From Fusobacterium sp. (GTDB taxonomy: Bacteria; Fusobacteriota; Fusobacteriia; Fusobacteriales; Fusobacteriaceae), in contig DXWL01000007.1 in the NCBI GenBank assembly GCA_019416865.1, positions 8,512 to 72,511 of the forward strand: 64,000 bases of DNA, read 5' to 3'. Positions within the stretch are counted from its first letter, which is position 1; every line of letters begins with the position of its first letter. Made by a program: the position numbers and the translations under genes. Positions 50,508 to 59,679 of this stretch are shown here, one piece after another. The notes beneath the pieces are model-generated. The model was not told the origin of the DNA, did no database searches, and saw nothing but the letters and a program-made list of their open reading frames with translations.

Positions 50508-51956
50508 ATGAGTAACGAATTAAATAACAAACACAAGCTTATGGGAACGGAAAACATAACCAAGCTCCTGCTTCAATTTTCTGTCCCGGCGGTTATAGGA
50601 ATGCTTGTAAATGCTCTTTACAACATAGTCGACAGAATATATATAGGGAGAATAAAAGATATAGGGCATTATGCCATAGGTGGTGTAGGACTTACATTCC
50701 CAATAGTGATTCTTGCCTTTGCCTTTGCTGTTCTTATAGGACTTGGAGCAGGAACACATATCTCTCTTAATCTTGGAAAAAAGAAAAAAGAGGAAGCTGA
50801 AAGATATTTGGGGAATGCTGTAGGATATGGTTTTATTGTATCAGTTATTCTTATGGTACTGGTTCTTATCTCCATGGATTCTCTTGTGAAAATGCTTGGG
50901 GGAAGCGAAAACACAGGAATCTTTACTAAACAGTATCTTTCAATAGTAGCTTTGGGATTTCCTGCAAATATTATAGGGTATGTGGCAAATGTAGGAATCC
51001 GTTCTGATGGTAATCCAAGAATGTCAATGGCAACTCTTCTTATTGGGGCAATAATAAATATAGCTCTTGACCCTGTATTTATTTTCTACTTGGATATGGG
51101 AGTAAAAGGAGCAGCTCTTGCAACAATTATATCTCAATATGCTTCAGCCATTTGGACAATATATTATTTCAACTCTCGTTTCAGTGGACTTAAACTTTAC
51201 AAAGCATATCTTATTCCAAAACTAAAAAGAGTTAAAGATATTACAGCAATGGGATCTGCACCTTTTGCAATACAGATAGGTTCAAGCCTTGTAAACTATA
51301 CTTTCAACAATACTCTTAAAGTTTATGGGGGAGATAACTATATAAGTGCTATGGCAATCATTCAGGCAATTGTAATATTCTTGGCTATGCCAATCTTTGG
51401 TATCAATCAGGGAGTTCAGCCAATTTTAGGATATAACTATGGAGCAAGATTATACGGAAGGGTTAAAGAAGCTCTTCATAAAGCTATTATAGGAGCTACA
51501 ATAATATGCCTTATAGCCTTTGTAACAACACAATTTTTATCAAAATACTTTATATTTATTTTCACAAAAGCACCTGAGATACTTGATATTGCAAAAGTTG
51601 GACTTAGAATAAATACAATGATGTTTCCAATCATAGGTTTCCAAATTATTTCATCTGTATATTTTCAGGCTGTAGGAAAACCAAAGATGAGCTTCATTCT
51701 TAGTCTTTCAAGACAGATTATCATTCTTATCCCTTGTATAATTATTATGGGTAAGATGTTTGGAGTTGCTGGAATATGGTTTGCAACACCTGTTGCAGAT
51801 TTCCTTGCAAGTGTTCTTACTTTTGTACTTATTATGAGAGAGAGAACGATTTTAAACCATATGCAGAGAGCAAGACATAAAGAGCTTGTAAAAGCAAAAA
51901 TTGAAGGAAGACTTACAGAAGAAGATGAAATAGAACTAAAAGCAAAACTTAGTTAA
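50508..51956 (+). CDS. MATE-family efflux transporter
   Basis: A 482-residue multidrug/toxin exporter of the MATE superfamily with about 12 membrane helices. Family motifs: MGTENITKLLLQFSVPAVIGMLVNALYNIVDRIYIG at the start, GIRSDGNPRMSM, GINQGVQPILGYNYGARLYGRVKEAL, and the helical end FATPVADFLASVLTF. The C-terminal 30 residues are charged and cytoplasmic. AAGGTGG precedes the ATG. It is monocistronic, closed by a terminator that it shares with nagE. The substrate is unknown. Confidence 0.94.
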   Translation: MSNELNNKHKLMGTENITKLLLQFSVPAVIGMLVNALYNIVDRIYIGRIKDIGHYAIGGVGLTFPIVILAFAFAVLIGLGAGTHISLNLGKKKKEEAERYLGNAVGYGFIVSVILMVLVLISMDSLVKMLGGSENTGIFTKQYLSIVALGFPANIIGYVANVGIRSDGNPRMSMATLLIGAIINIALDPVFIFYLDMGVKGAALATIISQYASAIWTIYYFNSRFSGLKLYKAYLIPKLKRVKDITAMGSAPFAIQIGSSLVNYTFNNTLKVYGGDNYISAMAIIQAIVIFLAMPIFGINQGVQPILGYNYGARLYGRVKEALHKAIIGATIICLIAFVTTQFLSKYFIFIFTKAPEILDIAKVGLRINTMMFPIIGFQIISSVYFQAVGKPKMSFILSLSRQIIILIPCIIIMGKMFGVAGIWFATPVADFLASVLTFVLIMRERTILNHMQRARHKELVKAKIEGRLTEEDEIELKAKLS

Positions 51957-51980
51957 TTTGATTAATCCTTATAAAACAAA

Positions 51981-52010
51981 AACAGAACGAAATTAATCGT
52001 TCTGTTTTTT
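51981..52010. terminator. Bidirectional terminator between MATE and nagE
   Basis: AACAGAACGA and TCGTTCTGTT form a 10-bp perfect stem with a 6-nt loop, with T runs on both strands. Confidence 0.92.
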
Positions 52011-52030
52011 ATTTTAGTTATTTTTATTTA

Positions 52031-53497
52031 TTAAACCAATTTTTTAAGTTCATCTGCTACGAATTGAACTTCTGTTCCAACTATTACTTGAACATTAGTT
52101 TTGCTTGGTTTTAATACTCCTGTAAATATTTTCTTGATTTCAGCATCTTGAGTAAGTGTACTGTCTTTAACTTCAAGTCTTAATCTTGTAATACAGTTGT
52201 CTACGCTTACAATGTTTTCTTTTCCTCCTAATAGTGGAAGAAGAGCAGCTGCAAGATCAGAGTAAGAATTATTTCCTAATTTTACATTCATTTCGTCAGC
52301 TTCAACATCATCTTCTCTTCCTGGAGTTTTGATATTGAATTTAGCGATAGCAAAACTGAATATTACATAGTATAGAACGAAGAATATAAGTCCTAAAACT
52401 ATTAACATATATGGTTGACTTGCATTTGGATTACGAAGTGATAAGAAGAAATCAACAAATCCTGCTGAGAATCCAAATCCTGCCATCCAGTTAAATGATG
52501 CAGCTAAGAATACTGCTATACCAGTTAATACAGCATGGATTAAGTAAAGTACTGGAGCAACGAACATGAAAGCAAATTCGATAGGTTCTGTAACTCCTGT
52601 AAAGAAACTAGCAAATCCAGCAGCTATCATAATAGATTTTATTTTATTTCTGTTTTCAGGTTTAGCTGTTTTTACGAATGCAAGACAAGCTCCTAAAAGT
52701 CCAAACATCATGATTGGAAAGAATCCTGCTTGATACATTCCAACATGGTATGAACCTGCAACTGCAGCAGGAAGATCAACATAAGCATTTGCTGGATTTC
52801 CCCAGAATCTTCCAATATCATTAATTCCTGCAACGTTGAACCAGAATACAGAGTTAAGAGCATGGTGAAGTCCAACAGGTATTAATAATCTGTTAAAGAA
52901 TCCATAAACTCCTGCTCCCACAGGTCCAAGTTTTGCAATTCCTTCTCCAAATGTAACAAGTCCGCTGTAGATTAAAGGCCATACATAAAGAAGTATGAAA
53001 GAAACTACAAGCATTACAACTGAAGTGATGATAGGAACAAATCTTTTACCACTGAAAAATGCTAAGAACTTAGGAAGTTCTAGAGAGTGGAATCTGTTAT
53101 ATAATTCCCCTGCTATAACTCCACAAAGTATTCCAACGAACTGGTTGTTTATTTTACCGAATGCAGGAGAAACCTGATCAGCTGGAACACCAGTCATTTG
53201 TGATACAGCACCAACAGAAAGAAGAGTAGTAACAACTTCAAAAGCAACAAGTCCTGCAAGTGCAGCAGCCCCGTTTTTATCTCTTGAAATTCCAAAAGCA
53301 ACACCAACAGCAAATAATATAGGCATATTATCGATTATAGCAGCTCCTGCTTTGATAAGGAATGCTGCTAACTGGCTGTTTCCTCCCCAACCTGTAGGGT
53401 CAATCCAGTATCCTATTCCCATAAGTATTGCAGCTGCTGGAAGAACTGCAACAGGAACCATTAATGCTTTACCGATTTTTTGTAAATAAGCAAACAT
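52031..53497 (-). CDS. nagE: PTS EIICB, N-acetylglucosamine/glucose type
   Basis: A sugar permease of the phosphotransferase system, 488 residues. The EIIC membrane domain (about 1-385) has the substrate region ITGVTEPIEFAFMFVAP-like SFFTGVTEPIEFAFMF. A linker and EIIB domain (about 405-488) follow, with phospho-Cys435 in VDNCITRLRLEV. There is no EIIA domain, so an EIIA from elsewhere is needed. N-terminus and HHALNSVFWF, NDIGRFWG favour the GlcNAc (NagE) over the glucose (PtsG) subtype; nagA in the same window supports this. AAGGAGG precedes the ATG. Both sides are closed: terminator after, 225-bp promoter gap before. Confidence 0.9.
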   Translation of the reverse strand: MFAYLQKIGKALMVPVAVLPAAAILMGIGYWIDPTGWGGNSQLAAFLIKAGAAIIDNMPILFAVGVAFGISRDKNGAAALAGLVAFEVVTTLLSVGAVSQMTGVPADQVSPAFGKINNQFVGILCGVIAGELYNRFHSLELPKFLAFFSGKRFVPIITSVVMLVVSFILLYVWPLIYSGLVTFGEGIAKLGPVGAGVYGFFNRLLIPVGLHHALNSVFWFNVAGINDIGRFWGNPANAYVDLPAAVAGSYHVGMYQAGFFPIMMFGLLGACLAFVKTAKPENRNKIKSIMIAAGFASFFTGVTEPIEFAFMFVAPVLYLIHAVLTGIAVFLAASFNWMAGFGFSAGFVDFFLSLRNPNASQPYMLIVLGLIFFVLYYVIFSFAIAKFNIKTPGREDDVEADEMNVKLGNNSYSDLAAALLPLLGGKENIVSVDNCITRLRLEVKDSTLTQDAEIKKIFTGVLKPSKTNVQVIVGTEVQFVADELKKLV

Positions 53498-53722
53498 AAA
53501 AAACCTCCTTAAAAGTTAATATTTAAAATAAAATTTCTTCCTATCCCTATTTTACTTTAAAATAGAAAAAAATCAAGCATATTTTAATTTACTTTTGTAA
53601 AAAATGTACAGAAAGTAGTACAAAGTTATTGATACACAACAGTTTTTGAGTAAATTAATTTTTCAATAAAAAAATATTTTTTTATGAAATATGAATTTAT
53701 AATTCAATAGACTCTCCCTATA

Positions 53723-54781
53723 TCACTTAAAATCAAAGGATAACTGTGTCTTTAATAGGCTCTTTTTTATCAGCTCAGAAAATGACACCCCCACAAGCCT
53801 CACATCTTTTCTTTTTTCTACCTTTTCCACAAGCTCTAACATAACATCTAAAAGTTCATTTTTATTGTTAGTAGGAACAGATATATGTTTTGATCGAGCT
53901 GCTGAAGTAAAATCCTGATACTTAATTTTTATTCCTACACTGCTGCATAAAAACTCTTTTTCCTTCAATCTTTTGTAACTTTTTTCAAAAAGTGCAGTAT
54001 ACTCTCTTATAAGCTCTTCATCTGTCTGAAGAGGAAATCTATAGGTATTTTCATGTCCTATAGAGGCTGCTTTTCTTTCTTTTTTAACAGGACTGTCGTC
54101 AAGCCCTCTTGAATAATAATAAAGAAGAGAGCCTCTTGAAAGTCCAAAAAGAGATATAAGTTCATAAAGAGAATAGGAATACACATCTGCAGGAGTAAAA
54201 ATCCCGTGCTTTTCCAAAATAGGAACAAACTTTTTTCCCACTCCCGGAATAACCTTTATATTTTTATCTCTTATATATTCCATAAACTCTTCGGGAGAAT
54301 TAAAAATATGATAGCCGTTAGGTTTATTACAATCACTGGCTATTTTTGCTGTAAGCTTATTGTAGCCTATTCCTACAGAACAAGTAAGCCCTGTGTTTTT
54401 AAATATTCTCTCCTTAAATTTTTCTGCAAAATATCTTTTAGAAGGATATCTTTCTATAATATTTGTAATATCAAGAAAGCCTTCATCAAAAGCTATATAC
54501 TCAACCTTATCTGTTATCTTTTCCACAAGAGAATGAATATGAGCAGATACAGCTGCATATTTTTTCTTATCACATGGAAGTATCAATAGTGAAGGACACA
54601 GCTTTCTTGCTTCTGCAGTACTCATTGCTGAATGAATGCCATATTTTCTTGCCTCATAACTTGCTGTAGTAACAATGCTCTCTCCAACTACAAGAGGTTT
54701 ATTTCTATATTTGGGATTTTCTTTTATCTCAACAGAAGCATAGAAAGCGTCCATATCGTAGTGGATTATAACTCTTGGCAT
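53723..54781 (-). CDS. dinB: DNA polymerase IV (Y family)
   Basis: A 352-residue translesion polymerase. Active-site motifs: IHYDMDAFYASVE (metal-binding Asp) and VEYIAFDEGFLDIT (second Asp/Glu pair; SIDEAF of other DinB is altered to AFDEGF but the acidic residues stay). CSVGIGYNKLTAKIASDCNKPNG and the helix-hairpin-helix IKVIPGVGKKFVPILE follow. The extreme C-terminus QLSFDFK is a probable beta-clamp-binding motif. AAGGAG precedes the ATG. Stand-alone; no LexA box is obvious upstream. Confidence 0.95.
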   Translation of the reverse strand: MPRVIIHYDMDAFYASVEIKENPKYRNKPLVVGESIVTTASYEARKYGIHSAMSTAEARKLCPSLLILPCDKKKYAAVSAHIHSLVEKITDKVEYIAFDEGFLDITNIIERYPSKRYFAEKFKERIFKNTGLTCSVGIGYNKLTAKIASDCNKPNGYHIFNSPEEFMEYIRDKNIKVIPGVGKKFVPILEKHGIFTPADVYSYSLYELISLFGLSRGSLLYYYSRGLDDSPVKKERKAASIGHENTYRFPLQTDEELIREYTALFEKSYKRLKEKEFLCSSVGIKIKYQDFTSAARSKHISVPTNNKNELLDVMLELVEKVEKRKDVRLVGVSFSELIKKSLLKTQLSFDFK

Positions 54782-54932
54782 TAGAATCTCCTTCCTTTAC
54801 ATTTTATCTATCTCTAATTAACTATATATTATCATAATTTTTTGATAAGTAAAAGGAGTTCTTTGGATTTTAGAGGTTTTTGTTGTATACTATAGGCGGG
54901 GGATGAGAATTATATATTTATGGAGGACTTTT

Positions 54933-55796
54933 ATGAATAATATCTTAACGATTATTAAAAATGTGGAAGACAAAGACGGAAATCTCATTTTCCAAGTATT
55001 TGTAGCTGATGCTTTTATTTTTCTTGTTAAAGCGGCTGTTTTTCTTTTGATTATGTATGTTGGAAAAATATGTGTAAAAATGGCTGATAAATATATTGAC
55101 AGACTCTCTTTATCAAAGGTAGATAAAGGAGCAAAACAGTTTACAAAATCATTTATAAAACTGGGAATATATGCCATGTTTTTCCTTTTTGGTATGCTTA
55201 TGTTTGGATTTAAAGAGCAGTCTATTATTACAATGATAAGTGCAATAGGACTTGGTATTGGAATATCTCTGAAAGAATTTCTTTCAAACTTTGCAGGAGG
55301 TGTGGTTATTCTTTTTGCCAGACCATTTACTGTGGGAAATTTCATTGAAATGAATGATGTTATGGGTGAGGTAAGTGAGATTGGAGTATTTTCTACCTGT
55401 GTTAATACCCTTGACAGCAGAAAAATAATAATTCCCAATAATGTTGTTATAAGTAAAAATATTACAAACTACGATTCAAACAGATACAGAAGAATTCAGC
55501 TCACTGTTCCCATTGCCTATGAGGCAGATCCAAAATCAGCAATAGAAGAACTTAGAAATATAGCTGAAACTTTTCCGGGAATTGAAAACAACAGAGTTCC
55601 TTTTATAAATATCATGTCTTATGGAAGCTCTTCTGTTAATATTGAATTTCTTGTATGGACAGTGAATACAGGATACCATGATTATTATAATATAAGAGGA
55701 AACCTTATGCAGTTTATTATAAAAAGATTTGGAGAGAAAAATATAGAGATACCTTATAATAAAATTGATGTTCACTTATATGATGAAGAAAAATAA
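54933..55796 (+). CDS. MscS-type mechanosensitive channel
   Basis: A 287-residue small-conductance mechanosensitive channel, protecting cells from hypo-osmotic shock. There are three membrane helices, with the pore helix and beta domain LGIGISLKEFLSNFAGGVVILFARPFTVGNFIEM, then SCVNTLDSRKIIIPNNVV-type motifs and an alpha/beta C-terminal domain (KRFGEKNIEIPYNKIDVHLY). The ATG at 54933 has GGAGG 6 nt before it; an ATG 10 codons earlier is rejected because it precedes that ribosome-binding site. It stands 74 nt upstream of lgt, which has its own promoter. Confidence 0.93.
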   Translation: MNNILTIIKNVEDKDGNLIFQVFVADAFIFLVKAAVFLLIMYVGKICVKMADKYIDRLSLSKVDKGAKQFTKSFIKLGIYAMFFLFGMLMFGFKEQSIITMISAIGLGIGISLKEFLSNFAGGVVILFARPFTVGNFIEMNDVMGEVSEIGVFSTCVNTLDSRKIIIPNNVVISKNITNYDSNRYRRIQLTVPIAYEADPKSAIEELRNIAETFPGIENNRVPFINIMSYGSSSVNIEFLVWTVNTGYHDYYNIRGNLMQFIIKRFGEKNIEIPYNKIDVHLYDEEK

Positions 55797-55816
55797 TTTC
55801 AATAAGAGCATAAAAA

Positions 55817-55825
55817 TGTTATAAT
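55817..55825 (+). promoter_or_regulatory. Extended -10 promoter of lgt
   Basis: TGTTATAAT, a perfect extended -10, about 45 nt before the lgt ATG. Confidence 0.6.
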
Positions 55826-55869
55826 TTAAAGGCAGAAATTTTTACATCTATATAATTTAAGGAGAAAGT

Positions 55870-56742
55870 ATGAATCCAATATTATTTTCAATAGGAAAAA
55901 TAAAAATTACATATTATGGACTAATGTATGCCATATCTTTTATTCTTGGAATAGAGCTTGGTAAAAAATATGGAAAACAGAGGGGAGTATCTCCTGATAC
56001 TGTAGAAAATTATGCTTTTGTAGCTATGCTCTCAGGACTTATTGGAGGACGTCTTTACTATGTTCTTTTCAATCTTGACTACTATCTTGCATATCCTCAA
56101 GATATAATTGCTGTGTGGAAAGGGGGAATGGCTATCCACGGAGGAATTATCGGGGGAATTATCGGAACTTGTATCTATGGAAAAATTAAAAAGCTTAACC
56201 CTCTTCTTCTTGGAGATATTGCAGCAGCTCCTCTTCTTTTAGGACAAGCAATCGGAAGAATAGGAAACTTTATGAACGGAGAGATTTACGGTGTTCCTAC
56301 ATATACACCTTTTAATGTTATTTTTACTTTAAAGCCAAAATTCTATGAGTGGTGGGCTTATTACAACTCTCTTCCTTTCAATGAAAAAATGGGATTTAAA
56401 GATAAAGTTCCATGGGGAATAGTTTTCCCTCAATCATCACCTGCTGGAATGGAATTTCCAAATACAGCTGTACACCCTGCTATGATTTATGAGCTTATTC
56501 TTAACTTTATTGGATTTTTATTTATATGGTTTTATCTTAAAAATAAAAAAACAGCTCCAGGAACTGTATGGTGCAGTTATATTATAATTTACAGCCTTAT
56601 CAGAATTTTTGTAAGTTTCTTTAGAGCTGAAGATTTAATGATATTTGACATAAGAGCGCCACATTTAGTTAGTATAATACTAATAGCTGCATCAGCTGTT
56701 GTTATAAAAATCATTAACAGAGATAGAAAATTTAACAAATAA
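55870..56742 (+). CDS. lgt: Prolipoprotein diacylglyceryl transferase
   Basis: Attaches diacylglycerol to the lipobox Cys of prolipoproteins in the inner membrane. It is 290 residues with about seven membrane helices. Lgt signatures: MLSGLIGGRLYYVLF, WKGGMAIHGGIIGG, LLLGQAIGRIGNFMNGEIYG and AVHPAMIYEL. AAGGAG precedes the ATG. It serves all the lipoproteins in this window (22.4 kb, 50.1 kb and 56.8 kb). Confidence 0.97.
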   Translation: MNPILFSIGKIKITYYGLMYAISFILGIELGKKYGKQRGVSPDTVENYAFVAMLSGLIGGRLYYVLFNLDYYLAYPQDIIAVWKGGMAIHGGIIGGIIGTCIYGKIKKLNPLLLGDIAAAPLLLGQAIGRIGNFMNGEIYGVPTYTPFNVIFTLKPKFYEWWAYYNSLPFNEKMGFKDKVPWGIVFPQSSPAGMEFPNTAVHPAMIYELILNFIGFLFIWFYLKNKKTAPGTVWCSYIIIYSLIRIFVSFFRAEDLMIFDIRAPHLVSIILIAASAVVIKIINRDRKFNK

Positions 56743-56766
56743 ACTGTTTTATTCTATTTCAAAATC

Positions 56767-56775
56767 TGTTATAAT
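56767..56775 (+). promoter_or_regulatory. Extended -10 promoter of the META lipoprotein gene
   Basis: TGTTATAAT, a perfect extended -10, 47 nt before the start codon. Confidence 0.6.
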
Positions 56776-56821
56776 AAATTTAAAGAATGACTGATAAGTC
56801 AAAAAACTCAGGAGGATTTAT

Positions 56822-57229
56822 ATGAAAAAAATATTGTTAGGTTTACTTCTTGTATTTGCATTTGTAGGATGTTCAGGACTTTCAACTAAAACACCTGAAA
56901 CAATTACAGGTAAAGAATATGTTTTATCTACTTCAACTGACACAGTTAAAATTACTATTAACTTTGCTGAAGAAAACTTCTTTGGTTTCTCAGGTGTAAA
57001 CAATTATTTTGGTAAATATACTCTTTCAGGAGATAATATGAAACTTTCTCATGTAGGAAGCACTTTAATGGCAGGACCTAGAGAAGCTATGGAAAAAGAA
57101 TTTGAGTATATCTCTGCTCTTGATAAAGTAGAAAAATATCAAGTTCAAAAAGATACATTAATTTTAACTACATCTACAGGACAACAGCTTATCTTTAAAC
57201 AAGCAGAAAAACCTGAATTGAAAAAATAA
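56822..57229 (+). CDS. META-domain (HslJ-like) lipoprotein
   Basis: A 135-residue lipoprotein: signal MKKILLGLLLVFAFVGC (lipobox F-V-G-C) and a META/HslJ-type domain with GFSGVNNYFGKYTLSGDNMKLSHVGSTLMAG, matching the G-x-x-G-C-N-x-x-x-G-x-Y pattern of the family except that the usual Cys is Val. Such proteins are linked to stress or antibiotic (novobiocin) tolerance in Escherichia coli; the role here is unknown. AGGAGG precedes the ATG. It has a bidirectional terminator. Confidence 0.9.
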   Translation: MKKILLGLLLVFAFVGCSGLSTKTPETITGKEYVLSTSTDTVKITINFAEENFFGFSGVNNYFGKYTLSGDNMKLSHVGSTLMAGPREAMEKEFEYISALDKVEKYQVQKDTLILTTSTGQQLIFKQAEKPELKK

Positions 57230-57256
57230 TAAAATTTTAAAATAATTTAAGATAAC

Positions 57257-57280
57257 AAAAAAGGGCTTCTGCCCTTTTTT
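57257..57280. terminator. Bidirectional terminator between META and the NfnAB fusion
   Basis: AAAAAAGGGC, loop TTCT, GCCCTTTTTT: a 10-bp stem, symmetric with T runs on both strands. Confidence 0.92.
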
Positions 57281-57287
57281 ATTTTAT

Positions 57288-59573
57288 CTATTTATTGTTT
57301 TTATTTTTAATATATTCATCAATAGCCTTTGCAGCTTTTTTTCCTGCTCCCATAGCAAGAATTACAGTGGCAGCTCCTGAAACAGCGTCCCCTCCTGCAA
57401 AAACTCCCTCTCTTGATGTATGTCCCTCTTCATCTGCAACAATACATTTCCATTTGTTAACTTCAAGATTTTTTGTTGTTGAAGAGATAAGAGGATTTGG
57501 TGCAGTACCAAGAGCCATGATTACCATATCTGTTTCCATTATAAATTCTGATTCTGGAATCTCTATAAAAGAAGCTCTTCCTGAAGCATCAGGCTCTCCA
57601 AGTTTTGTATGAATACATCTCATACCTATAACATTTCCTTTTTCATCTCCCAAAATCTCTTTTGGCAGAGTAAGAGCATCAATTATAATTCCCTCCTCTT
57701 TAGCATGATGAACTTCTTCTGCTCTTGCAGGAAAATCCTTTTCACTTCTTCTGTAAACAATATGAGCTTCTGCTCCTAGTCTTTTAGCTGTTCTCACAGC
57801 GTCCATAGCAACATTTCCCCCACCTATAACAGCAACTTTCAGCCCTCTTTTAACAGGTGTATTATATTCATCAAGATATGCTTTCATCAGATTTACTCTT
57901 GTTAAAAATTCATTTGCTGAAAATACTCCGTTAAGATTTTCTCCAGGAATACCCATAAATTTTGGAAGTCCAGCTCCGCTTCCTACAAAAACAGCTTCAA
58001 ATCCGTCTTCATCAAGAAGTTTATCTATTGTAGTTGTTTTTCCAATTATCTCATTTGTTACAAAATTAACTCCAAGTTTTTTAATATTTTCAATTTCTCT
58101 CTGTACAACCTTATCTTTAGGAAGTCTGAACTCTGGAATACCATAAGTTAAAACTCCCCCTGTTTTGTGAAGAGCTTCAAAAACTGTTACATCATAACCT
58201 ATTTTTGCAAGATCTCCTGCAGCAGTAAGCCCTGCTGGACCACTTCCCACAACAGCCACTCTATGATTATTCTTTTTAGGAATATCTATTTCAACAGCAT
58301 TTTCAAGAAGATAATCTCCAACAAACTTTTCAAGTTTTCCTATTGCAACAGGCTCTCCCTTTATTCCTAAAATACATTTTCCTTCACATTGAGTTTCTTG
58401 AGGACATACTCTTCCACAAACAGCAGGAAGAGATGTATATTTTGAAAGTATCTTTCCAGCTTCTGCAATAGCTCCCTCTTTTATTTTTTCAATAAAGGCA
58501 GGAATATCTATTGATACAGGACACCCTTTCATACAAAGAGGATTTTTACAATTAAGACATCTTGAAGCTTCCATTTGTGCTTCTTCAAGAGTGTAACCAA
58601 AAGTTACCTCATCAAAATTTGTTGCTCTTGCTTTTGGATCTTGTTCTCTTACAGGAACTCTTTTTCCCTTTTCAATCTGCTCATTGTGATGATTACAACA
58701 CTGACACCCTTTAGCATGATGAGTATTTCCTTCTTTCTTTTCAAGGTAGGCTCTTCCCTCTTCTGTCTTGTAAATTTGCTGTCTTCTCATAGCTTCATCA
58801 AAATCTACAAGATGTCCGTCAAACTCAGGTCCGTCTACACAGGCAAATTTTATCTTATCTCCTATTGTAACACGACAAGCCCCACACATTCCTGTCCCGT
58901 CAACCATAAGAGGATTAAGGCTCACTGTTGTGGGAATATTGTATTCTTTTGTTTTCAAAGATACAAATTTCATCATTATCATAGGACCTATTGCCACCAC
59001 ATGATCGTAATGTTTATTTTGATTTTTTATAAGCTCATCTATAAGCCCTGTTACCATTCCATGAAATCCATATGAACCATCATCAGTGGCTATATAAAGA
59101 TTTCCTGCTGCTTCTCTCATTTTATCTTCAAGAATAACAAGAGATTTTGTTTTTGCTCCAATTATTACATCAGCTTTCATTCCATGCTCATTAAACCATT
59201 TCACCTGTGGATAAACAGGAGCTGTCCCAACTCCCCCAGCCACAAAAAGAACTTTCTTGTTTTTTAAAGTTTCTAAATCTTCATGTAAAAATTCACTTTC
59301 CTGCCCAAGAGGACCAGCTACATCTTGGAAGAAATCTCCCTCATTTAATTTTGCCATATCCTCTGTACTTTTTCCAATAACAAAGAAAACTATTGTAACT
59401 GTTCCATTTTTTCTATCATAATCACACACTGTAAGAGGAACTCTCTCACCATGTTCATCTGTTTTTACTATAAGAAACTGCCCTGGCTGTGCAGATTTTG
59501 CAAGAGCTTCTGCTTTTACTTCCATAAGGCAGATTTTTTCACTAAGCCATTCTTTCTTTACAATCTTATACAT
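57288..59573 (-). CDS. NfnAB-type fused NAD(P)-ferredoxin oxidoreductase / glutamate-synthase-like flavoprotein
   Basis: A 761-residue fusion. Residues 1-270 resemble NfnA/PyrK: FAD/NAD region VLFVAGGVGTAPVYPQ and a [2Fe-2S] site with CGACRVTIGDKIKFAC (Cys 230/233/245). A short His/Cys-rich linker (about 285-299, HHAKGCQCCNHH) leads to an NfnB/GltD-like half (305-761) with 2x[4Fe-4S] (Cys 339/342/347/351 and 386/390/396/400), the FAD loop VAVVGSGPAGLTAAGDLAKIGYDV, and NAD(P) loop VAVIGGGNVAMDAVRTAKRLG. In anaerobes, NfnAB bifurcates electrons among NADPH, NAD+ and ferredoxin. It is the natural partner of the ferredoxin-dependent hydrogenase at 20.4 kb (inference). Confidence 0.92.
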   Translation of the reverse strand: MYKIVKKEWLSEKICLMEVKAEALAKSAQPGQFLIVKTDEHGERVPLTVCDYDRKNGTVTIVFFVIGKSTEDMAKLNEGDFFQDVAGPLGQESEFLHEDLETLKNKKVLFVAGGVGTAPVYPQVKWFNEHGMKADVIIGAKTKSLVILEDKMREAAGNLYIATDDGSYGFHGMVTGLIDELIKNQNKHYDHVVAIGPMIMMKFVSLKTKEYNIPTTVSLNPLMVDGTGMCGACRVTIGDKIKFACVDGPEFDGHLVDFDEAMRRQQIYKTEEGRAYLEKKEGNTHHAKGCQCCNHHNEQIEKGKRVPVREQDPKARATNFDEVTFGYTLEEAQMEASRCLNCKNPLCMKGCPVSIDIPAFIEKIKEGAIAEAGKILSKYTSLPAVCGRVCPQETQCEGKCILGIKGEPVAIGKLEKFVGDYLLENAVEIDIPKKNNHRVAVVGSGPAGLTAAGDLAKIGYDVTVFEALHKTGGVLTYGIPEFRLPKDKVVQREIENIKKLGVNFVTNEIIGKTTTIDKLLDEDGFEAVFVGSGAGLPKFMGIPGENLNGVFSANEFLTRVNLMKAYLDEYNTPVKRGLKVAVIGGGNVAMDAVRTAKRLGAEAHIVYRRSEKDFPARAEEVHHAKEEGIIIDALTLPKEILGDEKGNVIGMRCIHTKLGEPDASGRASFIEIPESEFIMETDMVIMALGTAPNPLISSTTKNLEVNKWKCIVADEEGHTSREGVFAGGDAVSGAATVILAMGAGKKAAKAIDEYIKNKNNK

Positions 59574-59636
59574 TTTTCTCCTCCCAAAACTGCGTTTTAA
59601 TCATTATACACCATATTTTATGAAAAAAGAAGATTG

Positions 59637-59645
59637 TGATATAAT
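59637..59645 (+). promoter_or_regulatory. Extended -10 promoter of the Gfo/Idh gene
   Basis: TGATATAAT, a perfect extended -10; it lies in the open frame upstream of the chosen start, which supports the start at 59680. Confidence 0.6.
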
Positions 59646-59679
59646 AAATTATCTTAAAAATTTTATATGGGGGAAAATT

